DNA from: Neoceratodus forsteri
Taxonomy: Eukaryota; Chordata; Ceratodontiformes; Ceratodontidae
Direction of reading: 5' to 3'
NCBI GenBank assembly: GCA_016271365.2
Contig: CM057450.1
Location: 1,807,181,967 to 1,807,245,966, forward strand
Length of the DNA stretch: 64,000 nt
Part shown: positions 34,500-44,212 of the stretch, piece after piece
Position numbering within the stretch: the stretch's first letter is position 1
Layout: each line of letters starts with the position of its first letter
Notes under the pieces: model-generated
What the model was told of the DNA's origin: nothing
Seen by the model: the letters and a program-made list of their open reading frames with translations, nothing else
The model's database searches: none
Translations under genes and position numbers: made by a program

Positions 34500-34561
34500 T
34501 TCTAAACAATGCATTGGACAGCCCTTTATTAATGCGGAGCTTCTTCTGTCAGAGTTGTGCT

Positions 34562-34825
34562 TACATAGAAGCATAGAATGTGACAGCAGATAAGGGTTGC
34601 TGGGTCCATGCAGTCTGCCCATTGTTTTTTCTGTTGCTGCAGACCCTACTTGATCTGCGGCACAGTCTCTTCCCCTCCCTTTCCTGTATGATTCCCTTGT
34701 GCCTGTCCCAGGCATTTTTGAACCCCACTACTGTTTTTGCCCCCACTACCTCCGGTGGAAGACCATTCCAGGTATCCACCACCCTTTCTGTGAAAAAGTA
34801 TTTCCTCAAAAGTACTTCATTTTCA
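34562..34825 (-). mobile_element. CR1 3' fragment, minus strand
   Basis: Begins ACATAGAAGCATAGAATGTG and holds the minus-strand frame KYFFTERVVDTWNGLPPEVV (34561-34809), the CR1 ORF2 C-terminus. Only the last 260 bp are present. Confidence 0.85.
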
Positions 34826-35004
34826 GTTGTTTATCCACACCACAGAATCCTCTGAAGCTGTGGTAAATAGCTGTAGGAATAGGTGCTTTGTGAAGCTACC
34901 AGCAGTCACATTTTCAGCAGGACACTCCCTCTTTTAAGGATTAAGCCATAAACCTGATGGGTTGGGGGCTTTAAAGTACCAGGTTGGCGCTGGAACCCTT
35001 GTTA

Positions 35005-35245
35005 GAAGCACATAAACATAGAAAACGTCAGCAGAAAATTACCACTGGTCCATCCAATCAGCCCTGTTTTACCCTGTCGTACCCCAGGATCCATGATCTA
35101 GTCAGGGTTATGGTCCTCACCTCCTCTTTTGCCTTCTGCCCTACTGCTTTCACCATTTGTAACTGTTGAGCTATTTACTCAGTCCAAACTGTGTTTGAAA
35201 CCATTAATTATTCTTGCACCCACCACCTTTGCTGGTAGACTATTC
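35005..35245 (-). mobile_element. CR1-related 3' fragment (divergent), minus strand
   Basis: CATAAACATAGAAAACGTCA opens the segment, followed by a complement of the usual 3' region, but with wording unlike the other CR1 copies (CACTGGTCCATCCAATC). This suggests a different CR1 subfamily. It ends around CACCACCTTTGCTGGTAGAC, which corresponds to the complement of the WNxLP-type region. Confidence 0.6.
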
Positions 35246-35469
35246 CGTGGCTCAGTCACTTAGAGGTGATAAGTTTGGTACTCAGGATACCACTATAATT
35301 AGACCTTCTATGTCTACTGTCTCTGAGGTGGGTTTCAAAGATGTTTTACATTCATTTGGCGATATCTCTGATTGCAGCATGTTTCTGATTGGGAGAGGGA
35401 TCATCTGAATACGTTGATTAATTGCATCGCAGTATGTCACTAAACACATCACTGGCCACCCTCCTAATA
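35246..35469. other. No feature recognised
   Basis: About 220 bp between a CR1 fragment and the start of the next LINE; nothing supported. It may be decayed endonuclease of the following L2-like element. Confidence 0.3.
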
Positions 35470-37740
35470 GAAACATGGTTAACATTAATTCTATGGCACA
35501 ATTTAAACATTTAGCGGCCAGAAACAAATGCACCTGGGCCATCCGGCAAGCAAAGGCAAACTGCTATAAGCAAACCCTCACCACCACATGGGGCTCAGGG
35601 AAACATTTCTGGAACAATATTAAGGAACTCTGTGGGAAAACCATCTCCCCAGCCCCTTCGCAGCTTCAAGTTGAGGGGGCCCTATCCCAGGACCCCACTA
35701 CCATCTCCAATACCGTAAACACCACCTTCTCAGACCTCAGTCACATACTCCTGCAAAACTTCTTTGACCCGGTCCCCAGCTGCCCCTCGGGCACCTCAGA
35801 CACTAAGGTCCCCCCTTCCTTCTGGCTGTGAATCATCTCCTGCAGGGAGGCTATGCACTACCTATTCAAAGCCTTGGCAAACTTGTGCTATAGCAGTGAC
35901 TCCCTTGATCTCGAAATTCTCCGACTAACGCTGGATGTTACCTTGCCACATCTCACCAAAATACTTAACTGGTCGCTCCACCTCAGTCAATTCACTGCTC
36001 TATAGAAAAAAGGAATTATAACACCAATCCTGAAGAGTGGTGACCCCACTTCTCCTAGTAATTACCGACCCATCTCGATCCTTCCCCCCCAAAGACTCTC
36101 GAAAAAATTGTGTCGGACCAACTCGCAGACTACCTAGCCAAACGTAATCTGCTCTGCCAAGAACAACACAGCTTCAGGAGGGGTCACAGCACAACCAATG
36201 CCCTCCTCGAATTTACATCGTACACACACGAGGCCCTGGAATAGGGTTCAGTAGCAGGTGCAATCTACGTCGACTTGACAAAGCCTTCGACACAGTCAGT
36301 CATGCTCTACTTCTCCCACTGTCTTCCCTCCTACTATTTCTCCCCTGAGGTCACCTCCTGGTTCAAAGACTCTCTCTCCGGCCGGACGCAACAGGTCAAA
36401 ATCAACACCACCCTCTCCTCCAATAAACCAGTCGTAACGGGTGTCCCGCAAGGGTCTACTCTAGGGCCACTGCTTTTCACTCTCTTCCTAAACTCCCTCC
36501 CTCAATCCTGCAGGCGGAAGCTCTTACTCTATGCGGACGATGCAGTAGTTTTCTGGAAACACCCCCATCCTAACTCCCTCCAAACTGCCCTACAAGGTTT
36601 TTTGATAGAAGTAGAATCCTGGTTCACTGAGCATCGCTTACTGCTCAGCTACAACAAGACGAAATCCATGGTCTTTGACCATCGTCAAAGCCCTCTCAGT
36701 AGTGCCCCCCCTAACCATATTCAACTAGCAGGGCCTCCTTCTTGAACAGGTCTCAAACTTAAATGTCTGGGTGTCAAACTAGACACATCCCTCACCTACC
36801 ACACACACATTCAACACCTTTCCTCTGCTGTAAACATCAGGCTGGGGATTCTGTATAGACATAAGCACTGCCTACCCCCTCAGGCCCTAAGTCTCGCTGT
36901 ATCCGGCCAGTCCTCTCATTGGTGGACTACGGGATAGTAATTTATGGCACCGCAGACCAAACCGCCCTACATTGCATCAACCTAGCTCTCAACAGAGCTT
37001 GCCATCTGGCTACAGACTGCAATAGATTAACCCACACATGTGAGCTCTACAAGCTTGCGGACTGGCTGACCTTCGAAGGGAGGCTTAAGTATCACACTTG
37101 CCTCTAAGCCAAAAAAATACATATGAATTTAACACTCATAGGTCTCCACCCCCTCATCCAGCCAGTCTTACACAGAAGGGTCCCTAGATGCCTTGCAAGT
37201 ACCTCCCTCCTAGTTCCCCTCTGTAGGACCTCTCTGGGGCAAAGGACTTTCTGTTATCGTGCTCCCCTCTGGCTCAACAACCTATCACCCTCCATCTCCC
37301 TGGCCCCTAGTCTTGGACGATTCAAAACTGGTATCATGAACCTTCTGCTTGACTCTGATGCTTGTGGCTGTAGCCAATACTCCTCCCCCTTGTCCATATC
37401 CCAAAAGAAAGCAAAGTTAAGGATAAAGGTCTAGCTTATCCTATGACTACATCCTTAGGCCCCACTACCCAGCTGTAAATGAACTCTGACTCAGGGCTCT
37501 GCTAATGACCCTCCGAATCTGTAACCAGACTTGTCTCACAACTATGACTCAGGGTCTTCTTAGGCCCTAGAGGCGGTAACTAATATGTAATGTAAATACA
37601 CTGTGCTGTGTGACCTATGTAAAACCAGTGATCACTGTGCTGTATTATGTTTTTGGAGTACAGGGTGGCTAGCTGTTCCACCTGTGTATATTTTTTCTAG
37701 AAATTTTAAAAAAATATATATTCCAAATTTCATGACGCTG
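35470..37740 (+). mobile_element. L2-like LINE, plus strand, 5' truncated
   Basis: Starts in the linker between endonuclease and RT and runs through RT, C-terminal domain and a 3' UTR to about 37740. The UTR (CTGTGCTGTGTGACCTATG, ACCAGTGATCACTGTGCTG) is like that of the copy at 14101-17210. The CCGGTTAACAAA tail was not found. Confidence 0.8.
35475..37434 (+). pseudogene. L2-like ORF2 remnant (linker, RT, C-terminal domain)
   Basis: Linker (35475-35831): WAIRQAKANCYKQTL and KHFWNNIKELCG. RT: TPILKSGDPTSPSNYRPIS near 36030, QHSFRRGHSTTNALLEF near 36170, then 36275-36745 with SGRTQQVKINTTLSSN, VVTGVPQGSTLGPLLFTLFL and the catalytic LLYADDAVVF (36525-36550). The C-terminal part continues at 36919-37107 (THTCELYKLADWL) and 37123-37434 (TSLGQRTFCYRAPLWLNNLS). 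Several frameshifts and the premature stop near 35831 kill it, although the YADD box is intact. Confidence 0.85.
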
Positions 37741-37854
37741 TACTGCAAATTGATTGGTCTTGCTTAGATTAAACTGCCTCTGTTTATTCTGTCTTTTGTC
37801 AGTTTTGCTCTTTGTTCACCTTAGTGTGTGATATATTTATCCCCTTAAGACAAT

Positions 37855-39798
37855 GTAGGATCAGAGGTAATTCGCAGGAGTGGGATACGCCAGAGCTGAC
37901 TGAATTGATGAGAGCCAGAGACAAGAAGAGGAAAGACTACAGGAAAACCCATGCAACTGTCACATCAATTGAATATAAACTGTGAAATAAAAGCAAGTCT
38001 TTGGTTAGAAGATTAAAACATTAGCATTTGCTATAAAAACAACAAAAGTTTTGCTGGTAACGATGTGGCAGCGATATGGAGCCTCATTAATAAGTTGCTG
38101 GGGAAACATCTTCAGGTTAGCCCCAACATGCTTACAACCAGCTCTGCAGTACTCACTGGTCCTGGCAGTATTGCCGAAGAATTCAGTTCATTTTTTATCT
38201 GGCAAAATATATCCCTCAAGATGTTCTTAAATGTCAGGATGGCACTAGTACATCCTTACCTTTGAAAAGTAGGGCTGTTCCTAATTTTTTTTTGAAGTTT
38301 TGACTCCTTTGGAGGTTTATGAATATCTTACCAAAATGAATCCAAGACCCCTGGTGGGTAACGACAATGTAGATTACAGACTTGTGAAAGTCACCATAGA
38401 TATTTTGTGTTTCCCCCTTACAAAAGTTTTTAATTATTCGCTTTGCTTGGGTCAGTTTCCTGAAGTGTGGAAAAGGGCCACAGTTGTTTCTGTGCATGAA
38501 TCAGGTGATTCATCCAGTATTGAAAATTATAGACCAAGTTTCCTTTCGGCTCCATTAGCACAAGTGATGGAACGTATTGTTTTTGACCAGTTCCTAGATT
38601 ACCTCACTAAGTGTGATGTTTTGACCCAAGCTCAACATGGTTTCCACCCTGGTCACAGTAATAAGAAAGCTCTGGTGGGATTCACAGAGTCTATTCATAA
38701 GGGCCACTATTCTGTAGCTGTTTTCATGGATCTCACCAAGACCTTTGATTTAGTTAATCATCAGCTTCTGATTGAGGTATTATGTGACCTGGGAATTTGT
38801 CACAACTTGTTGGGCTGGTGTGAAAACTATCTTTGTGGACATTCTCAAAAAAAAATGTCTAATCATTTTCCTTCTTCATCCCCTGTTTCTTTGAGTGGTA
38901 CTTCAAAGCTCAGTCTTGGGGCCCCTTTTGTTTAATTTGTTCTTAAATTCACTTCCTAAGGTTTGTAAGAAAACCAATATTCTGCTGTACGCAGGTGATT
39001 CTGTGATTTTCACGAGTGGGGATAATCTGCAGCACTTGAAGGAAATTGTACAACATGATTTTGATTCTGGTCAAGAATGGTTTTTGTTATAGAAACTGGT
39101 CTTGAATGCTACAAAAACTAAATCTATGTTTTTTTCATAATGCCACAGAATTACAAACTTTGAATGCCACTGTCATAGAACAAATTTCAGTTTTTAATAT
39201 TTGGGCCCACATATGGACAATACACTTACATGTAATTCTCATATTGCTCAAATGGTTAAAATTGTTAATCAAAGATTGGGTGCTCTGTATAGACTGAATT
39301 ATTTTTTATTACCCTCTACTAGGCTGCTACTTTCAAAGTTTTCTACTCCCCATCATTGGTTATGGTATGCTATTGTATTTTGCTGATGGGGATGTTGGGC
39401 TATCCAGGATTAGGGTTTTGTATAATCAGATTGCCAGGTTTGCATCTCATTTATTTGTCCAGACACACCACTGTGTACTCTTTAGCTCACTACGGTGGCC
39501 TTCATTAAATCAGAGGTATAGGATTCATCTTGGTACCATGGCTAGAAAAGTGTCTTTGAAGAAAGTACCTGAAGTTTTGTATCAATATTTTCATCTCAGA
39601 ACCTCCCTAACTTATATGCGTTCACGTTTGTCTAATCGTTTTAATGTTCCCACTGTTAAAACTAGCTTAGGTCAGAGATCTTTGTTATATCAGCCACCTA
39701 ACTTTTATCATTATTTGCCCCAGAAACTAATCATGGAATCCTCAAGTATTTATAGTTTTAAAACTGGACTTAAAAATAGAATAATAGATAGATAGGTG
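37855..39798 (+). pseudogene. L2-like ORF2 remnant (AT-rich subfamily)
   Basis: The linker reads WDTPELTELMRARDKKRKDY near 37880. RT (38300-38935): FPEVWKRATVVSVHESGD, ENYRPSFLSAPLAQVMERIV, QHGFHPGHSNKKALVGF and VFMDLTKTFDLVNHQLLIEV. The catalytic box is LLYAGDSVIF (38983-39010), with the first aspartate of YADD replaced by glycine. The C-terminal domain (39367-39795) has RIRVLYNQIARFASHLF and TSLGQRSLLYQPPNFYHYL. Frame breaks occur near 38890, 39095 and 39360. Dead by both frame and active site. Confidence 0.82.
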
Positions 39799-39838
39799 TG
39801 TATTACAAATAGAATAATAGATAGGCGAGTGTCTAGTA

Positions 39839-39916
39839 CAAGGGAATTATACCATCGAGAGGTTCTGGGGGCAAGAGAACCTTGCCCCCAGAACCTCGAG
39901 ATGGTATAATTCCCGA
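39839..39916. repeat. Near-perfect short palindrome, arms of 34 bp
   Basis: GGGAATTATACCATCGAGAG through GGGGGCAAG pairs with CTTGCCCCCAGAACC through ATTCCC around a 5-nt loop (AGAAC). Its outer sequence is shared with the hairpin at 40535-40640 (CAAGG-A-TAATACCATC). Confidence 0.9.
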
Positions 39917-40319
39917 GTGATAGACATCACGCCTGTTTTTTTAATTTTTGTAATATATCGATGCGACTTTACCGTTGTAGTTTGTGAGGTGCTGTGACTC
40001 CAGGGCAGGCTGCCGTCACAGAGAGGACTCAGACGGTGACTCTCTCCATCTCCACACACACACCCCTGCCCACCCGCTCGCTCGTTCACGCAGTGTCTCT
40101 GTTGAGCTACTTATTTTTTAAGGGAGTCCTACCTTTCATTGATTTCTTGCGATGCTGTGTGCAGGATTATTGAAACAGTTGTGCAGCAAAGAATCAGCAG
40201 TAGAGCGAATGGATCATTTTCTCTCACTAAACGAGAGACAGACGCCATTTTTTCGAACTGTTTTGCCCGCCCACAGAGACACTGTGTCTATTGAGGAGGC
40301 ATGATTTGTGGTACATCAG
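39917..40319. other. Unassigned sequence inside the 3' part of the LINE
   Basis: About 400 bp between the short palindrome and the hairpin cluster. No frame or known element. It includes a CA-rich stretch near 40055. Confidence 0.35.
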
Positions 40320-40860
40320 CACGCATTAAGTGTACGGTATTGGAGGGTTTTGAGATTGCGCTGTTCTGGTTTGGTGGTAATACTATCGTTCAGAGCCCGA
40401 ATGATAATATTACGAGTTTTGAATGATAGTATTATCACTTGGCAATTATAGTATTATCACTTTACCTGCAGTGTATTACAAGGAATTTTTTGTATGCATT
40501 TTGGGAGTATTATTTTCATAATCCATATATTACAAGGCAATAATACCATCAAGAGGTTTTGGGGACATGGAACCTTGAGAGCGAAGCTCGAGAGGTCCTA
40601 AAGTCCTCAAAACCTCGAGATGGTATTACTGCCTTGAAAAACACTTATCTTTCTGTTATTTTGCATAATATATGGATCCATTGATAATACTACAGTTGGA
40701 GATAACCATTAAACTGTAGTATTATCAGCAAAAACAATAGTATTATCACTTTTCAGGATAGTATTGTTGAGAATAGTGATGTATTACTGGAAACTTTTGT
40801 ATAACTTAGTATAGTATTATTGAGGCTTATCCATATATTACAAAACATTTATCAGTCTCT
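40320..40860. repeat. AT-rich hairpin cluster with repeated AGTATTATCA motifs
   Basis: Several structures overlap. (1) Hairpin 40535-40640: CAAGGCAATAATACCATC pairs with GATGGTATTACTGCCTTG. (2) A perfect 15-bp inverted repeat at 40684-40728, GATAATACTACAGTT / AACTGTAGTATTATC. (3) AGTATTATCACTTT at about 40454 and again at 40740. (4) CCATATATTACAA at 40522 and 40837, each about 40 bp downstream of TGTATTAC-GGAA; this gives a direct repeat about 310 bp apart. No coding capacity. Confidence 0.75.
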
Positions 40861-41104
40861 GACTGTTGTAACTGTGTATGATTTAAGACGTTCTGTATAC
40901 TATACATTTGTATAGGGATTAAATGTATTTACAAGGTATGTATTTCATCCAATATTATGTGTTATGTTTTATTTGTATTATATATTGTATGTCTTTTTTG
41001 TTATATCTGGTCACCCGTGAAAATGGCCATTATGCTCATGGATTTTCCAGATTTTAAATAAACACACCAAACTCTCTCTGTAACAAAAAACAAACAAACA
41101 AAAA

Positions 41105-41550
41105 AGAGTTCCCACATCCCACCAGAATCACCCCCTTCCCCGCTAGCTTCCACTCATATCCCCGTGTTCTTGATTCACCAGTCTTGCTGAATATTTTCTC
41201 AAAAACTACCGTGTTCATTCCTTTCAGGAGCTTGAAGTTCTCTTGTATCTACCCTCTCCCTTCTGGTCTCCAGCAAGTACATGTTCAGGGCCTTAAGCTG
41301 ATCCTCATAGGGTCTGCCCTGCTGGCTCAGAATCATTCTGGTTACCCTATGCTGTACAGTCTCTAGCCTGTCTTTGCATTTTCTTAGGTGGGGGCTCCAG
41401 AACTAGGCACAGTATTCAGTATGCAGCCTCCCTAGTGATCTATAGAGAGGCAATATCACCTCCTTCCTCCTGCTGTCATAGCCCCTTCTGATACACCCCC
41501 TTGCTGTAGACGTTGTTACATTAGCTAAATTGTTTTAGGGAGTAACGTAT
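41105..41550 (-). mobile_element. Internal CR1 ORF2 fragment, minus strand
   Basis: The minus strand carries the decayed thumb/C-terminal region: the complement of 41240-41480 gives LNMYLLETRRER- and HLRK-type words (for example GTACATGTTCAGGGCCTTAA and GGGGGCTCCAGAACTAGGCA are the usual antisense CR1 phrases). The 3' terminal 8-mer is missing, so this copy lost its 3' end. Confidence 0.7.
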
Positions 41551-41599
41551 GATGACTCCCTCTCCTCATTGGTAGTGTCCAGTTGAACTCAACTTAATG

Positions 41600-42230
41600 A
41601 GGCAAGGCAAGGAAATGTTATTTTTAAAGCACATTATCCCAGAGGCTTAAGGTGCTGTACAAACAATAAAATACTCATCATCAACATCATAAATGCAATA
41701 ATCCAGACCCTAATAAAATATATTAAAATCAAAAACACTATAAAACTAAAAAATGACTCTGAAATGCTGTTTGTCTTAAATATCAATTAAAAGTCTGCTT
41801 AAACAAGTTACATTTTTAGGCCCTTATTTAAATGCTTCCATCAAGGAGGAATTTTGCAAGCTGATGAGAAGAGCATTCCGAATCATATGTACAGCAATGA
41901 GAAAAGCCCTGTCCCCTGATTTTCTTCAGTGTGGATCTCGGGACTGCTACAGTAGGAATTTTTTTATTGGTAACCGGGTAAGGGGCACAAGTGCTTGTTT
42001 TCAGGGGCAACCCAGGAACACACGAAATGCCCCTCAGTGGAATAGAGAAGGCAGGGCAGAGCACATAAGGCCAAGAGATCTTTCAGGAAGTCTGGATCCA
42101 GTCCATGCAGGGCTTTGTATTAAAGCAGGGGTGAGACAGAGGGGTAAAGATGGCTACCAGCCTGGGCTGCCATCTGTCTGGGCTCAAGCTGGGCTCTCTA
42201 AATTCCCTCTACTATGCTTCTTTTAACGTT
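41600..42230. other. Repeat-like segment, unassigned
   Basis: It starts with AAAGCACATTATCCCAGAGG and CTTAAGGTGCTGTACAAACA, wording typical of the 3' ends of some vertebrate interspersed repeats, and continues through GAAAAGCCCTGTCCCCTGAT. A 120-residue open stretch at 41864-42226 has no known domain. I cannot name the family. Confidence 0.35.
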
Positions 42231-43600
42231 TTACCTGGACAGACTCCATGATTTACACAGGAAGGAAGACTTGTGGCTTCCAGTGTAATAGATAGTTGTT
42301 GTAAATCATTTAAATCATTTTATTGTAAGGAAGTTTGGAGTCTGTTAATTACGTTGGAGGCTTAGGCCGGGCCAAAGTGTAGACAGGGTTGGGCTAGTGA
42401 GTTAGAAATAGAAGGTATTTTTATTATTTTGTGTGAGAATTCACCAGTGTGCTGTCTGGAGAAGAGTTTTGTTTCCATCTGTGAACTGAACTGATGATGT
42501 GTTCGCAGTGACAGGCTACATCAGCTGTCTAAAAGAGGTGCCAGGAGAACAATGTGTTATGGCTGTGGTTTTGAGCTTGGAGGCTTCTTGATATGGAGCA
42601 TTTTGGAGCTGACTGTACTGGCTGAATTGCGGCCAAGACATGAGAGATCAGAAGCCATGGTCTGGAGTCGGTAGGGGAGCAATTTGGAGTGCTTATGGGT
42701 CCCTAGATACTGTGTTAACAGGATGAAGAACTGTTGCTGAACTTGTCCATTTTGTTCTGTTGGATGTTCTTGGTATTAACAGTATTGACGTGCCAGAGTA
42801 TGGAGTTACACCAAGAAGCTGGTCATCAAATATCTGCTCCACACAGAACTGTGGTGAGTGCACCGTTCTTCCTTTTCCACAAATTGTTTCTCCTCTGGTT
42901 TATCGCCCAGGCACTGGTGAGAGCACTGCTGGGGAAGGTACCTCTCTATATTTAACTGAACTAGCTCTGGTGGCAGCAGGGCTAGTTTATTACTACAAAC
43001 CACAACTGAACTATCATTTTGCTGTATTCTCTCCTCTAGAAGTCTACTATTTGGATTCTCTCACCTACTTGCTCATATTATTTTATTGTTTCTGTTTATC
43101 ATTGTGAGTTGGAAGAGAGGGGAGGGGTAGGTTTGAGTGTTATTGGGCTTGTGGTTGGATGGTTATTGTATGTGAATAGTTATTTTATTGTATTAGGATT
43201 GTGTGATCATCTGGTCGTGTGTATACTGTAGGTATAGGGTGAGTGAGGGGTATTTTAGTCTATGTTGTTTTTTAGAGTGGACTAGGTAATTTAAGTGGGT
43301 TAGCGTTTAAATTACATTAGAATAGTTATTTAAAGTGAGTAGACAGTGGCTGGAAGAAGATGTGTTTCAGCTTTGGACCCCAGAGAATCAGCTACTCAAC
43401 ATCCCTGTTGTTGGACCTCTGCCCCTTCACTGACCTTCCACTGTCATCTACGGGATTGAGGCAATGTAAGGAGGTCAAGATTGAGAGGAAGTGGGATGGT
43501 AGACAGCAGAGTGTTAGAACTGCAGTCAGGGAGAGCATTATTGGCGTGGTTAGGACCAGGAGGCACCCTGGGGAGACATGGGTCCTAGGGAGAGGCCAGA
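42231..43600. other. No supported gene; possibly the decayed 5' part of the following L2
   Basis: Short open frames at 42734-43107 lack family features. A stretch near 42960-43000 (LVAAGLVYYYK) could be the region ahead of the L2 ORF but is too short to rely on. 43360-43600 reads smoothly but is not recognised. Confidence 0.3.
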
Positions 43601-43604
43601 CATG

Positions 43605-43824
43605 TTTTGTGCCCATACCCAGGGTTCCCACTGGACCAAGATGGCAGGCAGTCGTTTGTCCAGCAACCTGTGCCACTCCCCTTTGGGCAGTGCTGTGCAA
43701 CGTGAGATCGATTAGGAACAAGACTGCACAAGAGTGGACCCAAGGACGAACAAGGGAACTATAGGCCAGTACGTCTAACATCCATAGTGGGAAAGCTAAT
43801 GGAGACCATCCTAAAGGAGAGGCT
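43605..43824 (+). mobile_element. L2/CR1 hybrid fragment, first copy
   Basis: The first half reads PLWAVLCNVRSIRNKTA, an L2-type endonuclease opening. It switches near 43728 to CR1 RT sequence (NYRPV-LTSIVGKLMETILKE). About 215 bp of this hybrid recur at 44213-44423 with the same switch point. Copy 1 has an extra ACTGCACAAG at the joint. After 43824 ordinary L2 endonuclease sequence follows. ACCAAGATGGC, a YY1-like motif, lies at 43634. Confidence 0.7.
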
Positions 43825-44212
43825 TGGCTTGACGATGAACTATCACAGTTTGGACAAGACTTCCTCCACATGATGAATTCACTGGGCCTCACACAAGCTT
43901 TTGCTATTGCAACCCCAGACACAGTCATGCCTTGGACCTAGTATTCTCACTAGGGCTTGAGATAACTGATCATCTCCAGCTTGTTCATTATTTGGTTGGA
44001 ACATTGCACAGTAGGGTCTTCATTCAGGGGGCCCCCCTAGGTGGTCCTTCTCCTGTGGGTTTGGTCCATTATTGCCTTTTATAGTGGTTGTCCCCAGAGA
44101 GACTGGTGGAGGTAAGAGACCTCTTGGAAGTCAGTGTTGCTTGTGAGGCAAGTATGGGTGAGGCAGTGGCAGCTTATAATAGGGCTGTTACCTCGGCACT
44201 CAACTCTGTTGC
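43825..44212 (+). pseudogene. L2 endonuclease C-terminal part and linker start
   Basis: Plus-strand frames give LSQFGQDFLHMMNSLGLTQA, a broken HALDLVFS-like segment, LEITDHLQLVHYLVGTLHS and then VACEASMGEAVAAYNRAVTS with ALNSVAQIC. This is the order in L2: second half of the endonuclease, DH box and the linker. It is cut by the CR1 insert at about 44213 and continues at 45736. Confidence 0.65.

Larger units (their letters stand above)
37855..41075 (+). mobile_element. L2-like LINE, plus strand, AT-rich subfamily, with hairpin-rich insert in its 3' part
   Basis: Coding remnants run from 37855 to 39795. The 3' end appears at 40990-41075 (TCACCCGTGAAAATGGCCAT, then TTTTAAATAAACAC), resembling the GAAAATAG/GGTTAACAAA/TAAATAAA tail of related elements. 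Between 39840 and 40860 lies a set of palindromes unrelated to the LINE. Codon use is more AT-rich than in the copies at 14101 and 35470, so it is a separate subfamily. Confidence 0.7.

Noticed and set aside
39839..40860. Repeated palindromes as a CRISPR array
   Set aside because: Units differ in length and sequence, spacing is irregular, there are no spacers or cas genes, and the context is eukaryotic LINE DNA.
42734..43107. Overlapping open frames as a membrane protein gene
   Set aside because: Hydrophobic stretches occur, but frames overlap on both strands without family similarity; possibly decayed L2 5' sequence.
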